NCBI GenBank assembly: GCA_029260015.1
Contig: JAJDEB010000038.1
Coordinates: 1 to 64,000, forward strand
From: Phycisphaerae bacterium
GTDB taxonomy: Bacteria; Planctomycetota; Phycisphaerae; UBA1845
Length of the DNA stretch: 64,000 nucleotides
Reading direction: 5' to 3'
Below the pieces are notes generated by a model that saw only the letters and a list, made by a program, of their open reading frames with translations, ran no database searches and was not told where the DNA came from. Position numbers and translations under genes: made by a program. Positions 10,001 through 18,577 of this stretch are shown piece by piece; position 1 is the first letter of the stretch, and every line of letters begins with the position of its first letter.

Positions 10001-13000
10001 TCGAAATCCTGGACATCGTTCAGGAATTCGAGAGTTCATTTGTGACGTTTCTCTGGTCGCCGCGTCTGGTACCGCTACTTAATTTTGTCGATCCTCCAGG
10101 CGGTCTCGTCGTAGGCAACCAGTATCGAATTGCATACAACGCATTCGACTTCGACGGTGGAACCAAGATCGAATTCTACTATGACTCCGACAATGAAGGT
10201 TACGATGGTACGCTCTTGAGTCCGCTTGACACGAAGGCACCTGGCTATGTGGCCGGCAATTATGATGTTCCTCTTATTAGTCTGCCTGGAGACGGCACTT
10301 ATTTCTTCTACGCAAGAATGGTTCCCGGACCGGGTCAGGATGGCCGAACCGACCCGAGCGCTTCACCCGCTCGACCGACTGGAACCAATCGCGGTGTCGG
10401 TAAAGTAACCGGCGGAAGCGTAATGGTTGGAACGTCCGGGTTTGCGGACCTCCCAGTGCAAGTCGATCTCTCAACCTCAAAGGTTGAACTCTGGGACGTG
10501 ATTTGCATTGACGCAACAGTAGCCGGGCAGGAAATCTGGGAAGTATTCGGCGAAATTTCAGGCACGCAGGCAAACGCAACCACCGGTGTCGAGTACACCA
10601 GCGACAACGGCGAAGTAACGTTCACCATCGATTGGACAGGAATCACGGGAGACACCGCCAACGTATCCAATACAAACAATTCGTTTAGACTGATCGATCC
10701 AAACGCGTCATTCGATGCGACGAGCTTCGACTCCAACGACATCGTCAGGATTACCGGTGGAACGGGTGCGGTACCGGGTTTCTACAACATCATCTCGGTG
10801 CCTTCCCCGAACGAGTTGGTCTTGGCCCAGAATCCAGGAAACAGTGGTTCATCTGGAGACGTCACCTATCGCGTCCGCAGTTTCTCGCCTGGGGATGAAG
10901 ACAATCGCGCCGACGGATTTACGTTCTTCACCACGGGAAAAACCGTTTACAGCGCTCCGATTTCGTTTCTGAACGGCAACGTGTTGCCACGCCTGTTCCC
11001 CGAATTGGAAACGAATAATCCCGATGCCGGTAACGAATTGGTCGTGCGATTCGATGGATCGGAAACACGCGACGAATTCTATCTTTTGGACAATCCTGAT
11101 CTCAGCTTCACATGGGATTTTGGAGATGGTGAAGACTTGGTGGGCACCGGCCCGGTTGTCGATCATACCTATGCGATGTCCCAAGCCACTGGTGCCGATA
11201 TCCAGATGACCGTTACGAATACGATCTCTGGCGTGACCTCGACGATCGAACGTACCATTGATGTGGGGCCGCGTGACGACGACCTGGATGGCATCGGTAA
11301 TGAGAGCGACAACTGTCCTCAAATACCCAATGCCAATCAGATCAACAGTGACAACGACCCGGCGGGTGATGCCTGTGACGGCTGCCCATTCGATTCAAAC
11401 AAACTTGCCCCGGACGAGTGTCCTTGCGGGGAGGTCCCGGTCGATCCGTTGTGTACCGAAAATTGTACCTGCATTCCGGATTGCAATACGAACGGTATCG
11501 CCGACACGATCGACCTGTTGGGCTTGTCGGATGATTGCGACGGAAACAACATTCCAGATGAATGCCAGTCACAGGCCGACTGCAACGACAATGGCGAGTT
11601 GGACTTCTGTGCCATTGCGACCGGCAGTGAAGATTGCAACGCCAACGCAGTTCCCGACGAGTGCGAACCGCAGGATAACTGCAATGGCAACGGCGTCCTC
11701 GACATTTGCGAGATTGTGGGCAATGACTGCAACAACAACCTCGTCCTTGATGAATGCGAATTGCAGGATGATTGCAACAGCAACGGAACGCAGGACATTT
11801 GCGAGATTGACGGCAACGATTGCAACGACAACGATGTCCTTGACGTCTGCGATATTGCCTCGGGGTTCAGCCCCGATGTCGACGCGACCGGCATCCCGGA
11901 TGAGTGCGAAGACTGCAACAACAATGGAATATTAGACACGACTGATATCGACAACTGCCCGTCCGGATTTGCCGATGCCGACGAGTGTGCGGACTGCAAC
12001 AACGACCGCATTCCCGACGGTTGCCAGGGCGACTCCGACAATGATGGCACGTTTAACCCGTGCGACGGCTGTCCGAATGACTTCCTGAAAATCGCACCGG
12101 GCACTTGCGGGTGCGGCACACCGGAAACGGATACGGACAATGACGGCACGCCGAACTGCAATGACGGCTGTCCGACCGATCCATCCAAAACGTCGCAAGG
12201 CAGTTGCGGGTGCGGAATCGCAGAAACGGATACCGATGGTGACACGGTGCCAAACTGCATCGACGTTTGCACCAACGGAACCGGTGACGAAGCCGACGAC
12301 CGCATCGACACCGACAACGATGGCACGCCCGATTGTGTCGATGATTGTCCGAACGACGCGGATGAAACAGACGCCGGCGAATGCGGTTGCGGCGTGGCTG
12401 AAGAGGACCCGGACTTCGACGGTGTGCCGGATTGCAACGATAACTGTCCGATCAATGCTAACGCAAACCAAACGGACTCCGACGGTGACGGACGCGGAGA
12501 CGCGTGTGACGCTTGCCCGAACGACGCCAACAAGACCGCAGTCGGAATTTGCGGTTGTGGTAGCGCCGATACGGACAGCGACAGCGACGGCGACCTGGAT
12601 TGCGTTGACAACTGTCCAGACGTTTCAAACGCGAACCAGCTGGACAGCGATGGTGATGGTGTCGGTGACGCTTGTGACGATTGTCCCAACGACGCCAACA
12701 AAGCCGTCGTCGGTGAGTGTGGATGCGGCGTTGCCGATACGGACTCGGACGTCGATGGCGTTCCGAACTGCAACGACCTTTGCCAGGGCACCCCGCCGGG
12801 AACGGCTGTCGATGATGACGGTTGTGCGATTCCATTGCCGCAGACCAGCCTGCCGGGCGCAGATTGCGAAACAACGGCTGACTGCATCGATGGTGAGGTT
12901 TGCGTCAGCAACGTTTGTGAAGTCTCGTCGAACGGTTGCGCCACGTCGCAAGACTGTGCTCAGGGCGAGACGTGCGTTGACGGTCAGTGTACGATCGAGG

Positions 13001-13203
13001 ATGCAGCATGTACGGCCAACACCGACTGCCCAACTGGGCAGAATTGCGTTGATGGTGAGTGCGTAGACAGCGGCGAATCCGACAATACCGATTGTGGCGC
13101 TGACGTGCCGTGCGGTGGAACCGGATCTGCGGCCATGCTGCTGATGCTCCTGGGCTTTAGCCGCATGAAGACGCATCGTCGCAAGATTCGGCGCAAGCGT
13201 TAA
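7003..13203 (+). CDS. Giant secreted M6-like metalloprotease with PKD domain, Ca-binding repeats and C-terminal sorting-like tail
   Basis: The 2066-residue protein starts with GTG at 7003, preceded by GGGGAG. A signal peptide (residues about 10-32, ending AVAEE) is followed by an M6 immune-inhibitor-A-like region. The zinc motif HEWLH (residues 777-781) continues into WELYPDLYDYDE and then WDIMAG, a typical M6 context. A PKD domain (FTWDFGDGE to DHTY) lies near residue 1370. From about residue 1425, thrombospondin type 3 repeats alternate with Cys-rich DCNxNGxxDxCE repeats. The extreme C-terminus is CGGTGS, a hydrophobic helix (AAMLLMLLGF) and an Arg/Lys tail, resembling three-part C-terminal sorting signals. 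It is likely exported and anchored at the surface, degrading external protein. The substrate is unknown. Confidence 0.85.
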   Translation: MKINNRTRGICHWTCSGLALAFIFSLFAATSAVAEERKFTVMMVVPPKSVTGGYPPSGVTDVARGDIFDQYFDDFNPVIDSFAEYWKEISYGQVTVTGNVFDWGEIPWPLLPAGSTGSLPFTNLNGGGFGQFNGEGFSEARQMFRIDYNGELFENDSTGTPDDPTANVRIYPPGLADTDIHGNPVWTPGERFVDLDGDGYYDALTEDTADGFKGSSENDLGDMVPDCSLDGEIETDEFCDFDLDDEWDYAEPFEDFLVIYNRNTTEIENRWIKLDPSPNNTFEGDVDSMGSRVWAEAYIRRNYPGDADALIARCGNGVYDGPDSWTESGNTKLQHAPEPSGFFLTITPEPGSFYPTMISYEQWWEEYWRDEHIDSGLIPTPAPDAPAWIESIPIIRDFDPNSPSVGGPRSFNPNAGGTNARTGVECLPDVEVMEEECSKPILEDFTVGDGFDLENPNGGGGSIYADTVGYYDGPAEFRDLPSSMYHTRSFTGGEAVYSGYEHFGFINSNNLDPMAPETSGQWYGGDGRFGEVTSPFNTNDWGHDRGANDPNNAGGPDTIIPPAGPFAFNIHGTAGFDGGNLTTLEFLTWRKDDDATSGAAMKRDFNLDGLLDQGEVRNRGTENYSVDVDAGTPNDGGPSTRYPFNRRRLTEDAVEVHDDSADWDLLVMPVDNSFCITFELPLGQEEEICLDLHFNFLHSTFILPEGIIAPGLAAGGRGLFQLPAPAMDLPIQVREDIPGSLSPIWFSDFGTTLGDVGEVGNTSGGPLGGAGKQLMVHEWLHVWELYPDLYDYDEYLPGSIIDTPVGAWDIMAGGFVHPSPVLKEKFTGNGFLGTAHPPWIDVTDLADVLRPGEPTVIELPDFAFDPSNSVYYHENRNKDADPTLEERFYFYRLTSVDPPDEPGAGGNRINFSTYAPGAPINNGMMLMHTNIPRPLLDDPEAQPLQQRVGANFIYAILQADGGEDAGDAGDPFPGINGVTQWREDATDPNSRWYGQIRSGIEILDIVQEFESSFVTFLWSPRLVPLLNFVDPPGGLVVGNQYRIAYNAFDFDGGTKIEFYYDSDNEGYDGTLLSPLDTKAPGYVAGNYDVPLISLPGDGTYFFYARMVPGPGQDGRTDPSASPARPTGTNRGVGKVTGGSVMVGTSGFADLPVQVDLSTSKVELWDVICIDATVAGQEIWEVFGEISGTQANATTGVEYTSDNGEVTFTIDWTGITGDTANVSNTNNSFRLIDPNASFDATSFDSNDIVRITGGTGAVPGFYNIISVPSPNELVLAQNPGNSGSSGDVTYRVRSFSPGDEDNRADGFTFFTTGKTVYSAPISFLNGNVLPRLFPELETNNPDAGNELVVRFDGSETRDEFYLLDNPDLSFTWDFGDGEDLVGTGPVVDHTYAMSQATGADIQMTVTNTISGVTSTIERTIDVGPRDDDLDGIGNESDNCPQIPNANQINSDNDPAGDACDGCPFDSNKLAPDECPCGEVPVDPLCTENCTCIPDCNTNGIADTIDLLGLSDDCDGNNIPDECQSQADCNDNGELDFCAIATGSEDCNANAVPDECEPQDNCNGNGVLDICEIVGNDCNNNLVLDECELQDDCNSNGTQDICEIDGNDCNDNDVLDVCDIASGFSPDVDATGIPDECEDCNNNGILDTTDIDNCPSGFADADECADCNNDRIPDGCQGDSDNDGTFNPCDGCPNDFLKIAPGTCGCGTPETDTDNDGTPNCNDGCPTDPSKTSQGSCGCGIAETDTDGDTVPNCIDVCTNGTGDEADDRIDTDNDGTPDCVDDCPNDADETDAGECGCGVAEEDPDFDGVPDCNDNCPINANANQTDSDGDGRGDACDACPNDANKTAVGICGCGSADTDSDSDGDLDCVDNCPDVSNANQLDSDGDGVGDACDDCPNDANKAVVGECGCGVADTDSDVDGVPNCNDLCQGTPPGTAVDDDGCAIPLPQTSLPGADCETTADCIDGEVCVSNVCEVSSNGCATSQDCAQGETCVDGQCTIEDAACTANTDCPTGQNCVDGECVDSGESDNTDCGADVPCGGTGSAAMLLMLLGFSRMKTHRRKIRRKR

Positions 13204-13230
13204 TACATCTAATGCCTGAAACGATTGAAG

Positions 13231-13266
13231 GGGCGTCGCGATTTATGATCGTGACGCCCTTTTTTT
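13231..13266 (+). terminator. Rho-independent terminator of the protease gene
   Basis: A 12-bp stem with one G-U pair (13231-13242 with 13248-13259) closes a 5-nt TTATG loop. Seven Ts follow at 13260-13266. It begins 28 nt after the protease stop codon. This is the strongest intrinsic terminator in the window. Confidence 0.9.
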
Positions 13267-13358
13267 GAACATTCGAATCGATTTGCCCACCGTTCGTGTT
13301 GTTGATTTGCCGTTTGGTGCGTACCATTCGCGCTCCATCCAACTTGGAGATTTTGCGA

Positions 13359-14633
13359 ATGGCCGATAGCCTTCTTAATGTACTCGTCATCGGTGGTGGT
13401 GGTCGCGAACACGCCATCGCGACCTCCGTTTCAAATAGTCCGCGACTCAAGGAATTATTCTGCCTGCCCGGAAATCCTGGAACGGCGCTGATTGCAACCA
13501 ATCTGGATATCGACGCCAATAATCACGACGCCATCGTTGCGGCTGTGAAGGCGAAGCAGATCGATTTCACGATCGTCGGACCGGAAGCCCCCCTGTGCGC
13601 CGGCATTGTTGATCGCTTCGAGGAAGAAGGACTATGCATATTCGGCCCTTCCAAGTCAGCCGCCCGTCTCGAAGGCGACAAGGCGTTCGCCAAGAAGCTC
13701 ATGTCACAAGCGCTGGTTCCTACAGCTGAAGCGAGGATATTCGACAAACTGGAACGTGCGAAAGAATACATCGCCACCCGCGACACAGCCCAAGTCGTCA
13801 AGGCTGCTGGCCTCGCCGCGGGCAAGGGCGTGATTATTTGCGACGAACCCTATGAAGCCCTGTTGGCTGTTGAACAAATCATGGGCAAGAGGCAGTTTGG
13901 CGATGCGGGTCAGACCGTCGTTGTCGAAGAAAGGCTCAAAGGCCCTGAGATATCAGTGCTCGCCTTGATCGACGACCGAACCATTTGCGTATTAGAAACC
14001 GCGCAAGATTACAAACGACTTGGCGACAACGACGATGGGCCCAACACTGGCGGTATGGGTGCGGTCTCCCCCTCACCGCACGTGAGCGATGAACTGCTCG
14101 AACGCATCCAACATGAGATCATCATCCCGACACTTGACGGACTTCGCCGAGAAGGATGCGTCTATCGCGGTGTCCTGTACGTCGGTTTGATGTTGACCGC
14201 AGCCGGTCCGAAAGTGCTTGAATTCAACTGTCGATTTGGCGATCCCGAAACGCAGGCGGTGCTACCACGCCTCAAGAGCGACCTTCTCGAGCTACTGCAT
14301 GCGTGTGCTTGCGGGAGGCTTGAAGATGCTGAAATCGAATGGGATCACCAAATCGCGGTGTGCGTCGTCATGGCCTCTGGCGGGTATCCCGGGAAATACA
14401 TGATCGGTCATTCGATCGATGGATTGAATTCCGATTTCGGCGATGACGTCCGTATCTATCATGCGGCAACTCAATCGCATCCTCCGATCACGCGCACTGC
14501 GGGTGGACGCGTACTTGGTGTAACCGCATTGGGAAAGGACGCATCGGAAGCGCGCACCAAAGCCTATGAAGCAGTGGGCAAAATTCAATTTAAGAGTGCC
14601 ACGTTTCGCACCGACATCGCCGCCAACATGTAA
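13359..14633 (+). CDS. purD: Phosphoribosylamine-glycine ligase
   Basis: This 424-residue protein would catalyse the second step of de novo purine synthesis: phosphoribosylamine + glycine + ATP to GAR. It opens with VLVIGGGGREHA, the family's N-terminal glycine-rich motif. It continues with the ATP-grasp core (KAAGLAAGKGVIIC, GPEISVLALIDD, NTGGMGAVSPSP) and the metal-binding EFNCRFGDPETQ segment. Length matches the usual 420-430 residues. The frame is open from 13296, but the ATG at 13359, with GGAG upstream, gives the expected N-terminus. It ends 5 nt from the convergent BMC operon and is a housekeeping gene unrelated to it. Confidence 0.97.
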   Translation: MADSLLNVLVIGGGGREHAIATSVSNSPRLKELFCLPGNPGTALIATNLDIDANNHDAIVAAVKAKQIDFTIVGPEAPLCAGIVDRFEEEGLCIFGPSKSAARLEGDKAFAKKLMSQALVPTAEARIFDKLERAKEYIATRDTAQVVKAAGLAAGKGVIICDEPYEALLAVEQIMGKRQFGDAGQTVVVEERLKGPEISVLALIDDRTICVLETAQDYKRLGDNDDGPNTGGMGAVSPSPHVSDELLERIQHEIIIPTLDGLRREGCVYRGVLYVGLMLTAAGPKVLEFNCRFGDPETQAVLPRLKSDLLELLHACACGRLEDAEIEWDHQIAVCVVMASGGYPGKYMIGHSIDGLNSDFGDDVRIYHAATQSHPPITRTAGGRVLGVTALGKDASEARTKAYEAVGKIQFKSATFRTDIAANM

Positions 14634-14638
14634 CGCTC

Positions 14639-15334
14639 TCAGCGATCTGCCGGCCTGCAAGCGCGCAACACATCACTGGCTGCGCCGATCCCCAAGTCTT
14701 CGCGAAGTTTGCCAAGTTTCTCGATTTCTTCTTGCGAAAGTTTCTTGGGACCGCCCAACTGATACGCCGCTAAGAGCACTTCAGCCGTATGTTCCAGCTT
14801 TTCAAGTTTGTGATACGCCGACACAAGCGATTCCCCAACCGTCACACTGCCATGTCGCTGCAACATGATCGCGTCATGTTCGGCGATCAACTCGCGAGCG
14901 ACGGTCGCGCCTTCATCAGTAGCCGGCGTGCCGTAATCGGATGTCGGTATTCGCCCCAGCGTCGCCACCACCTCGGGAACGATGCACGGATCAAGCGGGA
15001 CTCCGGCAAACGTGAATGCGTTGGCGACGGGTGGATGGGCGTGGATGACGGCTTGCACGTCACAGCGAACTTCGTAGACCATCAGATGAAGGCGGTATTC
15101 GGATGACTTCTTGAGGTCGCCCGACAGGAGGCGGCCCTTATGATCGATCATGACGATGTCTTGCGGTCGCAGGCTACCGAGGGCGATGCCGCTGGGGGTG
15201 ATCAGAATTCGACCGGTTCCGAAACGCCCCCCGCCGATTCGCACACTGATGTTACCATCGCTGGCAGCCACCAGACGACGTTCATCAATGCGCTTCGCAA
15301 CGGACACCATCTCACGTCGTAATCGCCATTCCAT
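14639..15334 (-). CDS. Class II aldolase/adducin-family protein, last gene of the BMC operon
   Basis: This 231-residue protein is of the L-fuculose-phosphate aldolase type, which cleaves sugar-1-phosphates into DHAP and an aldehyde such as lactaldehyde. Zinc ligand candidates are His98 and His100 (IHAHPP) and His161 (QRHGS), with Glu79 (KKSSEYRLH) as the catalytic acid. All match the fuculose aldolase layout. It starts 61 nt downstream of the third BMC-P gene on the same strand. Aldolases of this family occur in planctomycetal BMCs for fucose and rhamnose, so it may feed aldehyde to the compartment. I see no obvious encapsulation peptide, although the C-terminal part (KLSQEEIEKLGKLREDLG) could form an amphipathic helix. 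The actual substrate is not determinable. Confidence 0.88.
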   Translation of the reverse strand: MEWRLRREMVSVAKRIDERRLVAASDGNISVRIGGGRFGTGRILITPSGIALGSLRPQDIVMIDHKGRLLSGDLKKSSEYRLHLMVYEVRCDVQAVIHAHPPVANAFTFAGVPLDPCIVPEVVATLGRIPTSDYGTPATDEGATVARELIAEHDAIMLQRHGSVTVGESLVSAYHKLEKLEHTAEVLLAAYQLGGPKKLSQEEIEKLGKLREDLGIGAASDVLRACRPADR

Positions 15335-15395
15335 CGGATCAGGTGCCGTCCTGCGGTTTGTTGGTGGAACTGGTGAATCTCGATCAACTTAACGT

Positions 15396-15668
15396 TTAGT
15401 TCTCAACATGGACTTCGTCGATGATGCCGACCACCACGGATCGCACCGGACCCTTGCTGTCGTTTAAGATTTGTCGAGCGCCGGTACCCTCATCGACAAT
15501 CAGCACGGCGTCGCCCACGCCAGCTTCGACTGCTGCGACGGCGATAATGTAGTCGCCGTTGCGCTCGCCGAGTTCATCGGTCTTCTCAACGATGAGCATG
15601 CGCCGCCCGTCATAGAACGGATGGTTGATTGTCGAAACGATATCGCCCGTCACCACGCCCGTAATCAC
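15396..15668 (-). CDS. BMC-P shell pentamer (EutN/CcmL family), third copy
   Basis: This 90-residue protein caps vertices of the icosahedral BMC shell. The segment ITGVVTGDIVSTINHPFYDG is the start expected for EutN/CcmL, followed by LIVEKTD, an AVEAGVGDAVLIVDEGTGAR loop and VVGIIDEV at the end, all family hallmarks. The frame is open further upstream, but the GTG at 15668 fits: it has AGGAG 8 nt upstream (15677-15681) and yields a normal 90-residue protein. An ATG overlapping the previous gene's stop opens only a seven-residue frame and is not the start. The gene lies 16 nt after the previous BMC-P gene. Confidence 0.92.
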   Translation of the reverse strand: MITGVVTGDIVSTINHPFYDGRRMLIVEKTDELGERNGDYIIAVAAVEAGVGDAVLIVDEGTGARQILNDSKGPVRSVVVGIIDEVHVEN

Positions 15669-15684
15669 CGTTCCGTCTCCTGTA

Positions 15685-15963
15685 TCATGGCGTGGCCTCC
15701 TGATGCACGTCGTCCACAATACCGATAATCGCATGATCGACGGGAACAAACGTTTCGCGAAGCGCCATCGCAGCCTCGCGACCGCCCTCGTAATAGATCA
15801 GTTCACCGGGCCCGGCCATGTTTGTCGAATCTGCGCAGACCAACGGCTCTCCGCGTTCACTACCATCCGGTGAAAGCGGTTGGACCAGTAGATACGGAAC
15901 ACCGGTAAGTCCTTCGCAGGCTTCAGTTGCGACAACCGTTCCGATGACACGTCCAAGCAGCAT
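15685..15963 (-). CDS. BMC-P shell pentamer, second copy
   Basis: This EutN/CcmL-family protein of 92 residues reads MLLGRVIGTVVATEACEG, then VQPLSPDGSERGEPLVCADS, a glycine-rich loop (MAGPGELIYYEGGREA) and AIIGIVDDV. The start at 15963 has AAGGA about 10 nt upstream; a start four codons earlier would leave no ribosome-site spacing. Three different BMC-P genes in one operon is usual for metabolosomes whose pentamers are not interchangeable. This copy departs most from the family in the loop after the GAGVGE position. Confidence 0.92.
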   Translation of the reverse strand: MLLGRVIGTVVATEACEGLTGVPYLLVQPLSPDGSERGEPLVCADSTNMAGPGELIYYEGGREAAMALRETFVPVDHAIIGIVDDVHQEATP

Positions 15964-15992
15964 CAGGCTATACATCCTTTCGCTTTCGCGAA

Positions 15993-16577
15993 CTATCGTT
16001 TCTCGCCATCGAAACGCGACGAGTCGGCCAATCGCTCGGCCAGGTCGTCGTCGATTCGCGACACGATTGATTCACACAACTGCACATCTCGACCAGCCAG
16101 CGCGTCGCGCGCAACTTGCGACGCAGCTTCCGCATCCGAACGCAGACCGACGAATCGGGCAAGTCCTTTCCCGCCCAATCCATCGCCCAAACGCAGTTCC
16201 ATCAGCGACACCAACGCGCCTTTGGCCACAGCGTCAGCCGCACGGACCATCGCCGTTGAGTTCGACGTTTCCAACGTAAGCATCGCGTCGGATGCCTTGG
16301 CCAACCGCCCCCCACTGATGCCCTTGACCACATCACTATGGGCATCGGGCAGAAAAACATCGTCGAGTATTTGGGGCGTTCCAGCGCGAATGCCTGCCCG
16401 ATGAGCAAGTTCAACCTCCGCTGTCATTCCACCGATCAGAACAAGAAATCGACCGGGCTGAATGGTACCGATTCGCAAAATCTGAACCGACGCTTCCTTG
16501 ACCATCGCGTCAGCTGCAAACGTACCAGCCGCGATGCTCGAAAACTCAATCAAAGCGATGGCGGGCGAGTCACTCAT
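15993..16577 (-). CDS. BMC-T shell trimer (two fused BMC domains, single-layer type)
   Basis: This 194-residue shell protein has two tandem BMC domains. Domain 1 opens with IALIEFSSIAAGTFAADAMVKEA and domain 2 has the corresponding AMVRAADAVAKGALVSLMELRLGDGLGGKGL, both matching the BMC fold's beta-alpha pattern. Trimers form pseudohexameric facets with larger pores. From memory it resembles the single-layer BMC-T of Haliangium ochraceum (Hoch_5812), which an alignment should confirm. Its ATG overlaps the aldehyde dehydrogenase stop codon by 4 nt (ATGA), so the two are translationally coupled. Confidence 0.92.
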   Translation of the reverse strand: MSDSPAIALIEFSSIAAGTFAADAMVKEASVQILRIGTIQPGRFLVLIGGMTAEVELAHRAGIRAGTPQILDDVFLPDAHSDVVKGISGGRLAKASDAMLTLETSNSTAMVRAADAVAKGALVSLMELRLGDGLGGKGLARFVGLRSDAEAASQVARDALAGRDVQLCESIVSRIDDDLAERLADSSRFDGEKR

Positions 16578-18025
16578 ACGATTCTAAAGTGATCCACAAG
16601 CACGCAGCGACGCAATCGCGAGAATGTCCGCGGATCGGTCATTCCTTCGCCCGTCGGGCTTGCAATCGAAAATGATGTATACCCCTCACCGCCCTCGCCC
16701 AAACCGCTGTAGCACGGACCGTTTTTAACGAAAATGCTGCAATTAATCAGGCGGGCCATCCGCGAGAGGTTGTCAATATTTTTGGAATGCATCACCGCCG
16801 TGTGTCGCCTTCCGCCCTCGGCTTCTACCGCCAGATCAATCGCTTCATCGGCATTGGATACGCGGGCGACTGGCATGATCGGCATCATCTGCTCCGTCCA
16901 GATGAGCGGATGATTCACGCCCACATCAATCACGCCCAGTCGAAGGTCGGTGGGCACATTCATGCCGATTTTCTGCAAGATGACGCCAGCATTCTTTCCG
17001 ATCAATTCGCGATTGATACTCGCCGATTTGCGCGGCCCGTTGGTCTTGGTGAAGATCAGGTTTTCCAACTGCTTGGTTTGCGATTGCGTCAGGATGACCG
17101 CACCGTTTCCGGCCATTGACTTGAAAAGCCGATCGGCCACAGACGAAACGACAAACGTTTCTTTTTCGTCGGTGCAGATCACGTTGTTGTCGAATGACGC
17201 GCCCAGCACAATGTCGCGACCGGCTTGGTCGAGGTCAGCCGTTTCATCAACGACAATCGGCGGATTGCCCGGTCCTGCACAAATCGCCCGTTTGCCGCTC
17301 TTCATGGCGACGTTGACGACGCCCGCCCCACCGGTGACAACCAATAATCGAATTCCGGAATGAACCATCAACGCCTGTGCCGTTTCGACAGTCGGATGGG
17401 CCAGCGTCACCACCAGGTTCGCGGGGCCGCCAGCTTCAATGATGGCGCGGTTCAACAGGTCGATGCACTTGATCGAACAATTCTTGGCGTTGGGATGCAC
17501 GTTGAACACGACGGCATTACCCGCAGCCAACATTCCAATGCTGTTGCAAATGATGGTGGACGTCGGGTTGGTCGTCGGCGTGATGGATCCAATGACGCCA
17601 AACGGAGCTCGTTCAAACAGTGACAAACCTCTGTCACCCGATTGAGCTTCGGCACAGAGCACTTCCGTGCCCGGGGTTTTGTTGGTCACCAATCGATTCT
17701 TGATGACCTTGTCTTCGTATCGCCCAAGTCCGGTTTCGCGATGGGCTTCGTCGGCAAGCAGTTCAGCCGCTTCAAGCATATGCTTGCGAATGTTAGCGAT
17801 GATGTCGTTTCGCTTGGAAAGTGTCAGCGCATCAAATGCACGAAACGCGGCGTTTGCAGCACCCACTGCAGAATCCAGTTCGGCGAATACGCCAATGACT
17901 TCGCGACCGAATTGATCCGATGTCGGCATGTTTGCCGGCGCACCACCGGGTGCCGCACCAGATCCCAACCGGGTCAGCACCGACTGAGCGATGCGATCGA
18001 TTTGTTGTTGCGAAAGTTGACTCAC
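16574..18025 (-). CDS. BMC-associated CoA-acylating aldehyde dehydrogenase with N-terminal encapsulation peptide
   Basis: This 483-residue enzyme belongs to the PduP/EutE-like family and would turn aldehyde + CoA + NAD+ into acyl-CoA + NADH. The catalytic Cys is Cys284, in FDNNVICTDEKETFVV, preceded by SITPTTNPTST and AGPGNPP cofactor-binding motifs. Residues 1-21 (SQLSQQQIDRIAQSVLTRLG) form an amphipathic helix followed by a Gly/Ala/Pro linker, the usual encapsulation peptide that tethers core enzymes to the shell. The frame is open to 18139, but the GTG at 18025, with AGAAGG upstream, gives the standard length and exposes that peptide. It lies between shell genes and would be the signature enzyme of the compartment. 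Confidence 0.94.
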   Translation of the reverse strand: MSQLSQQQIDRIAQSVLTRLGSGAAPGGAPANMPTSDQFGREVIGVFAELDSAVGAANAAFRAFDALTLSKRNDIIANIRKHMLEAAELLADEAHRETGLGRYEDKVIKNRLVTNKTPGTEVLCAEAQSGDRGLSLFERAPFGVIGSITPTTNPTSTIICNSIGMLAAGNAVVFNVHPNAKNCSIKCIDLLNRAIIEAGGPANLVVTLAHPTVETAQALMVHSGIRLLVVTGGAGVVNVAMKSGKRAICAGPGNPPIVVDETADLDQAGRDIVLGASFDNNVICTDEKETFVVSSVADRLFKSMAGNGAVILTQSQTKQLENLIFTKTNGPRKSASINRELIGKNAGVILQKIGMNVPTDLRLGVIDVGVNHPLIWTEQMMPIMPVARVSNADEAIDLAVEAEGGRRHTAVMHSKNIDNLSRMARLINCSIFVKNGPCYSGLGEGGEGYTSFSIASPTGEGMTDPRTFSRLRRCVLVDHFRIV

Positions 18026-18083
18026 GTTCGCCTTCTTCCCGTTGAATCCAGATGCCGCGAATGGGGGGCGACTCAATCCCTTG

Positions 18084-18149
18084 CCACTGCTTTGTGAGCA
18101 GTGATGCTTGATCGTCGCCGACAACCTGACACTGCTCACAGAGCAGTGG
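18084..18149. repeat. Nested hairpins between BMC-P and aldehyde dehydrogenase genes
   Basis: Arms at 18084-18103 and 18130-18149 are inverted copies matching at 19 of 20 positions, separated by 26 nt. Each arm is also a hairpin alone (CACTGCT and AGCAGTG around 5 nt). The RNA could therefore fold as one 20-bp stem or as two small hairpins. It lies in the 157-nt gap between a shell gene and the aldehyde dehydrogenase start. It has no T-tract on either side, so it looks like an RNA processing or stability element rather than a terminator. Confidence 0.7.
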
Positions 18150-18182
18150 CATATTTCAACACATCCTCAATTGCTTTTCAGG

Positions 18183-18491
18183 TCACTTGTACGGCGGATC
18201 CTCGTCCTTCTTGTATTTGTATCTACCGCCGACCTCCCACTGATCGACGATAGCCATGATCACCGCGTCGCACGGACGATCGCGCGTCACCGTTGTCTGT
18301 CGTGCAGAACTTCCGGTCGCGTACATCACCATCTCGCCCACACCAGCCCCGACCGCATCGACCGCGATCACCAGTCCGGATTTTTCCTTCCCGTCGATGT
18401 CGACTGGCTTACACACCATCATGCGCAAGCCATCGAGCGATGCTTCTTTTTGCGTGGCGACAACCGTGCCAACGACTTTGGCAAGGACCAT
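18183..18491 (-). CDS. BMC-P shell pentamer, first copy
   Basis: This EutN/CcmL-family vertex protein of 102 residues starts MVLAKVVGTVVATQKEASLDG, continues with VDAVGAGVGEMVMYATGSSARQT (the conserved loop) and ends with AVIMAIVDQWEVGG plus a charged tail. GGAG 9 nt upstream supports the ATG at 18491 rather than a start ten codons earlier. From memory it is very like the pentamer used in Haliangium ochraceum shells (Hoch_5814). It is the most canonical of the three pentamers and directly follows the BMC-H gene. Confidence 0.94.
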   Translation of the reverse strand: MVLAKVVGTVVATQKEASLDGLRMMVCKPVDIDGKEKSGLVIAVDAVGAGVGEMVMYATGSSARQTTVTRDRPCDAVIMAIVDQWEVGGRYKYKKDEDPPYK

Positions 18492-18577
18492 TTCAAGGGC
18501 TCCGATGTGAATATGCCACAACCTACCGGCGCGCGTCCAAACCTCACACGCACAGATCCGCAGCGTTCCAGATTGAC

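Noticed and set aside
11337..12944. Minus-strand open frame of 535 codons under the protease gene
   Set aside because: It is a shadow of the repetitive Asp/Cys codons of the calcium-binding repeats, and its product is a low-complexity Ser/Gln/Pro string.
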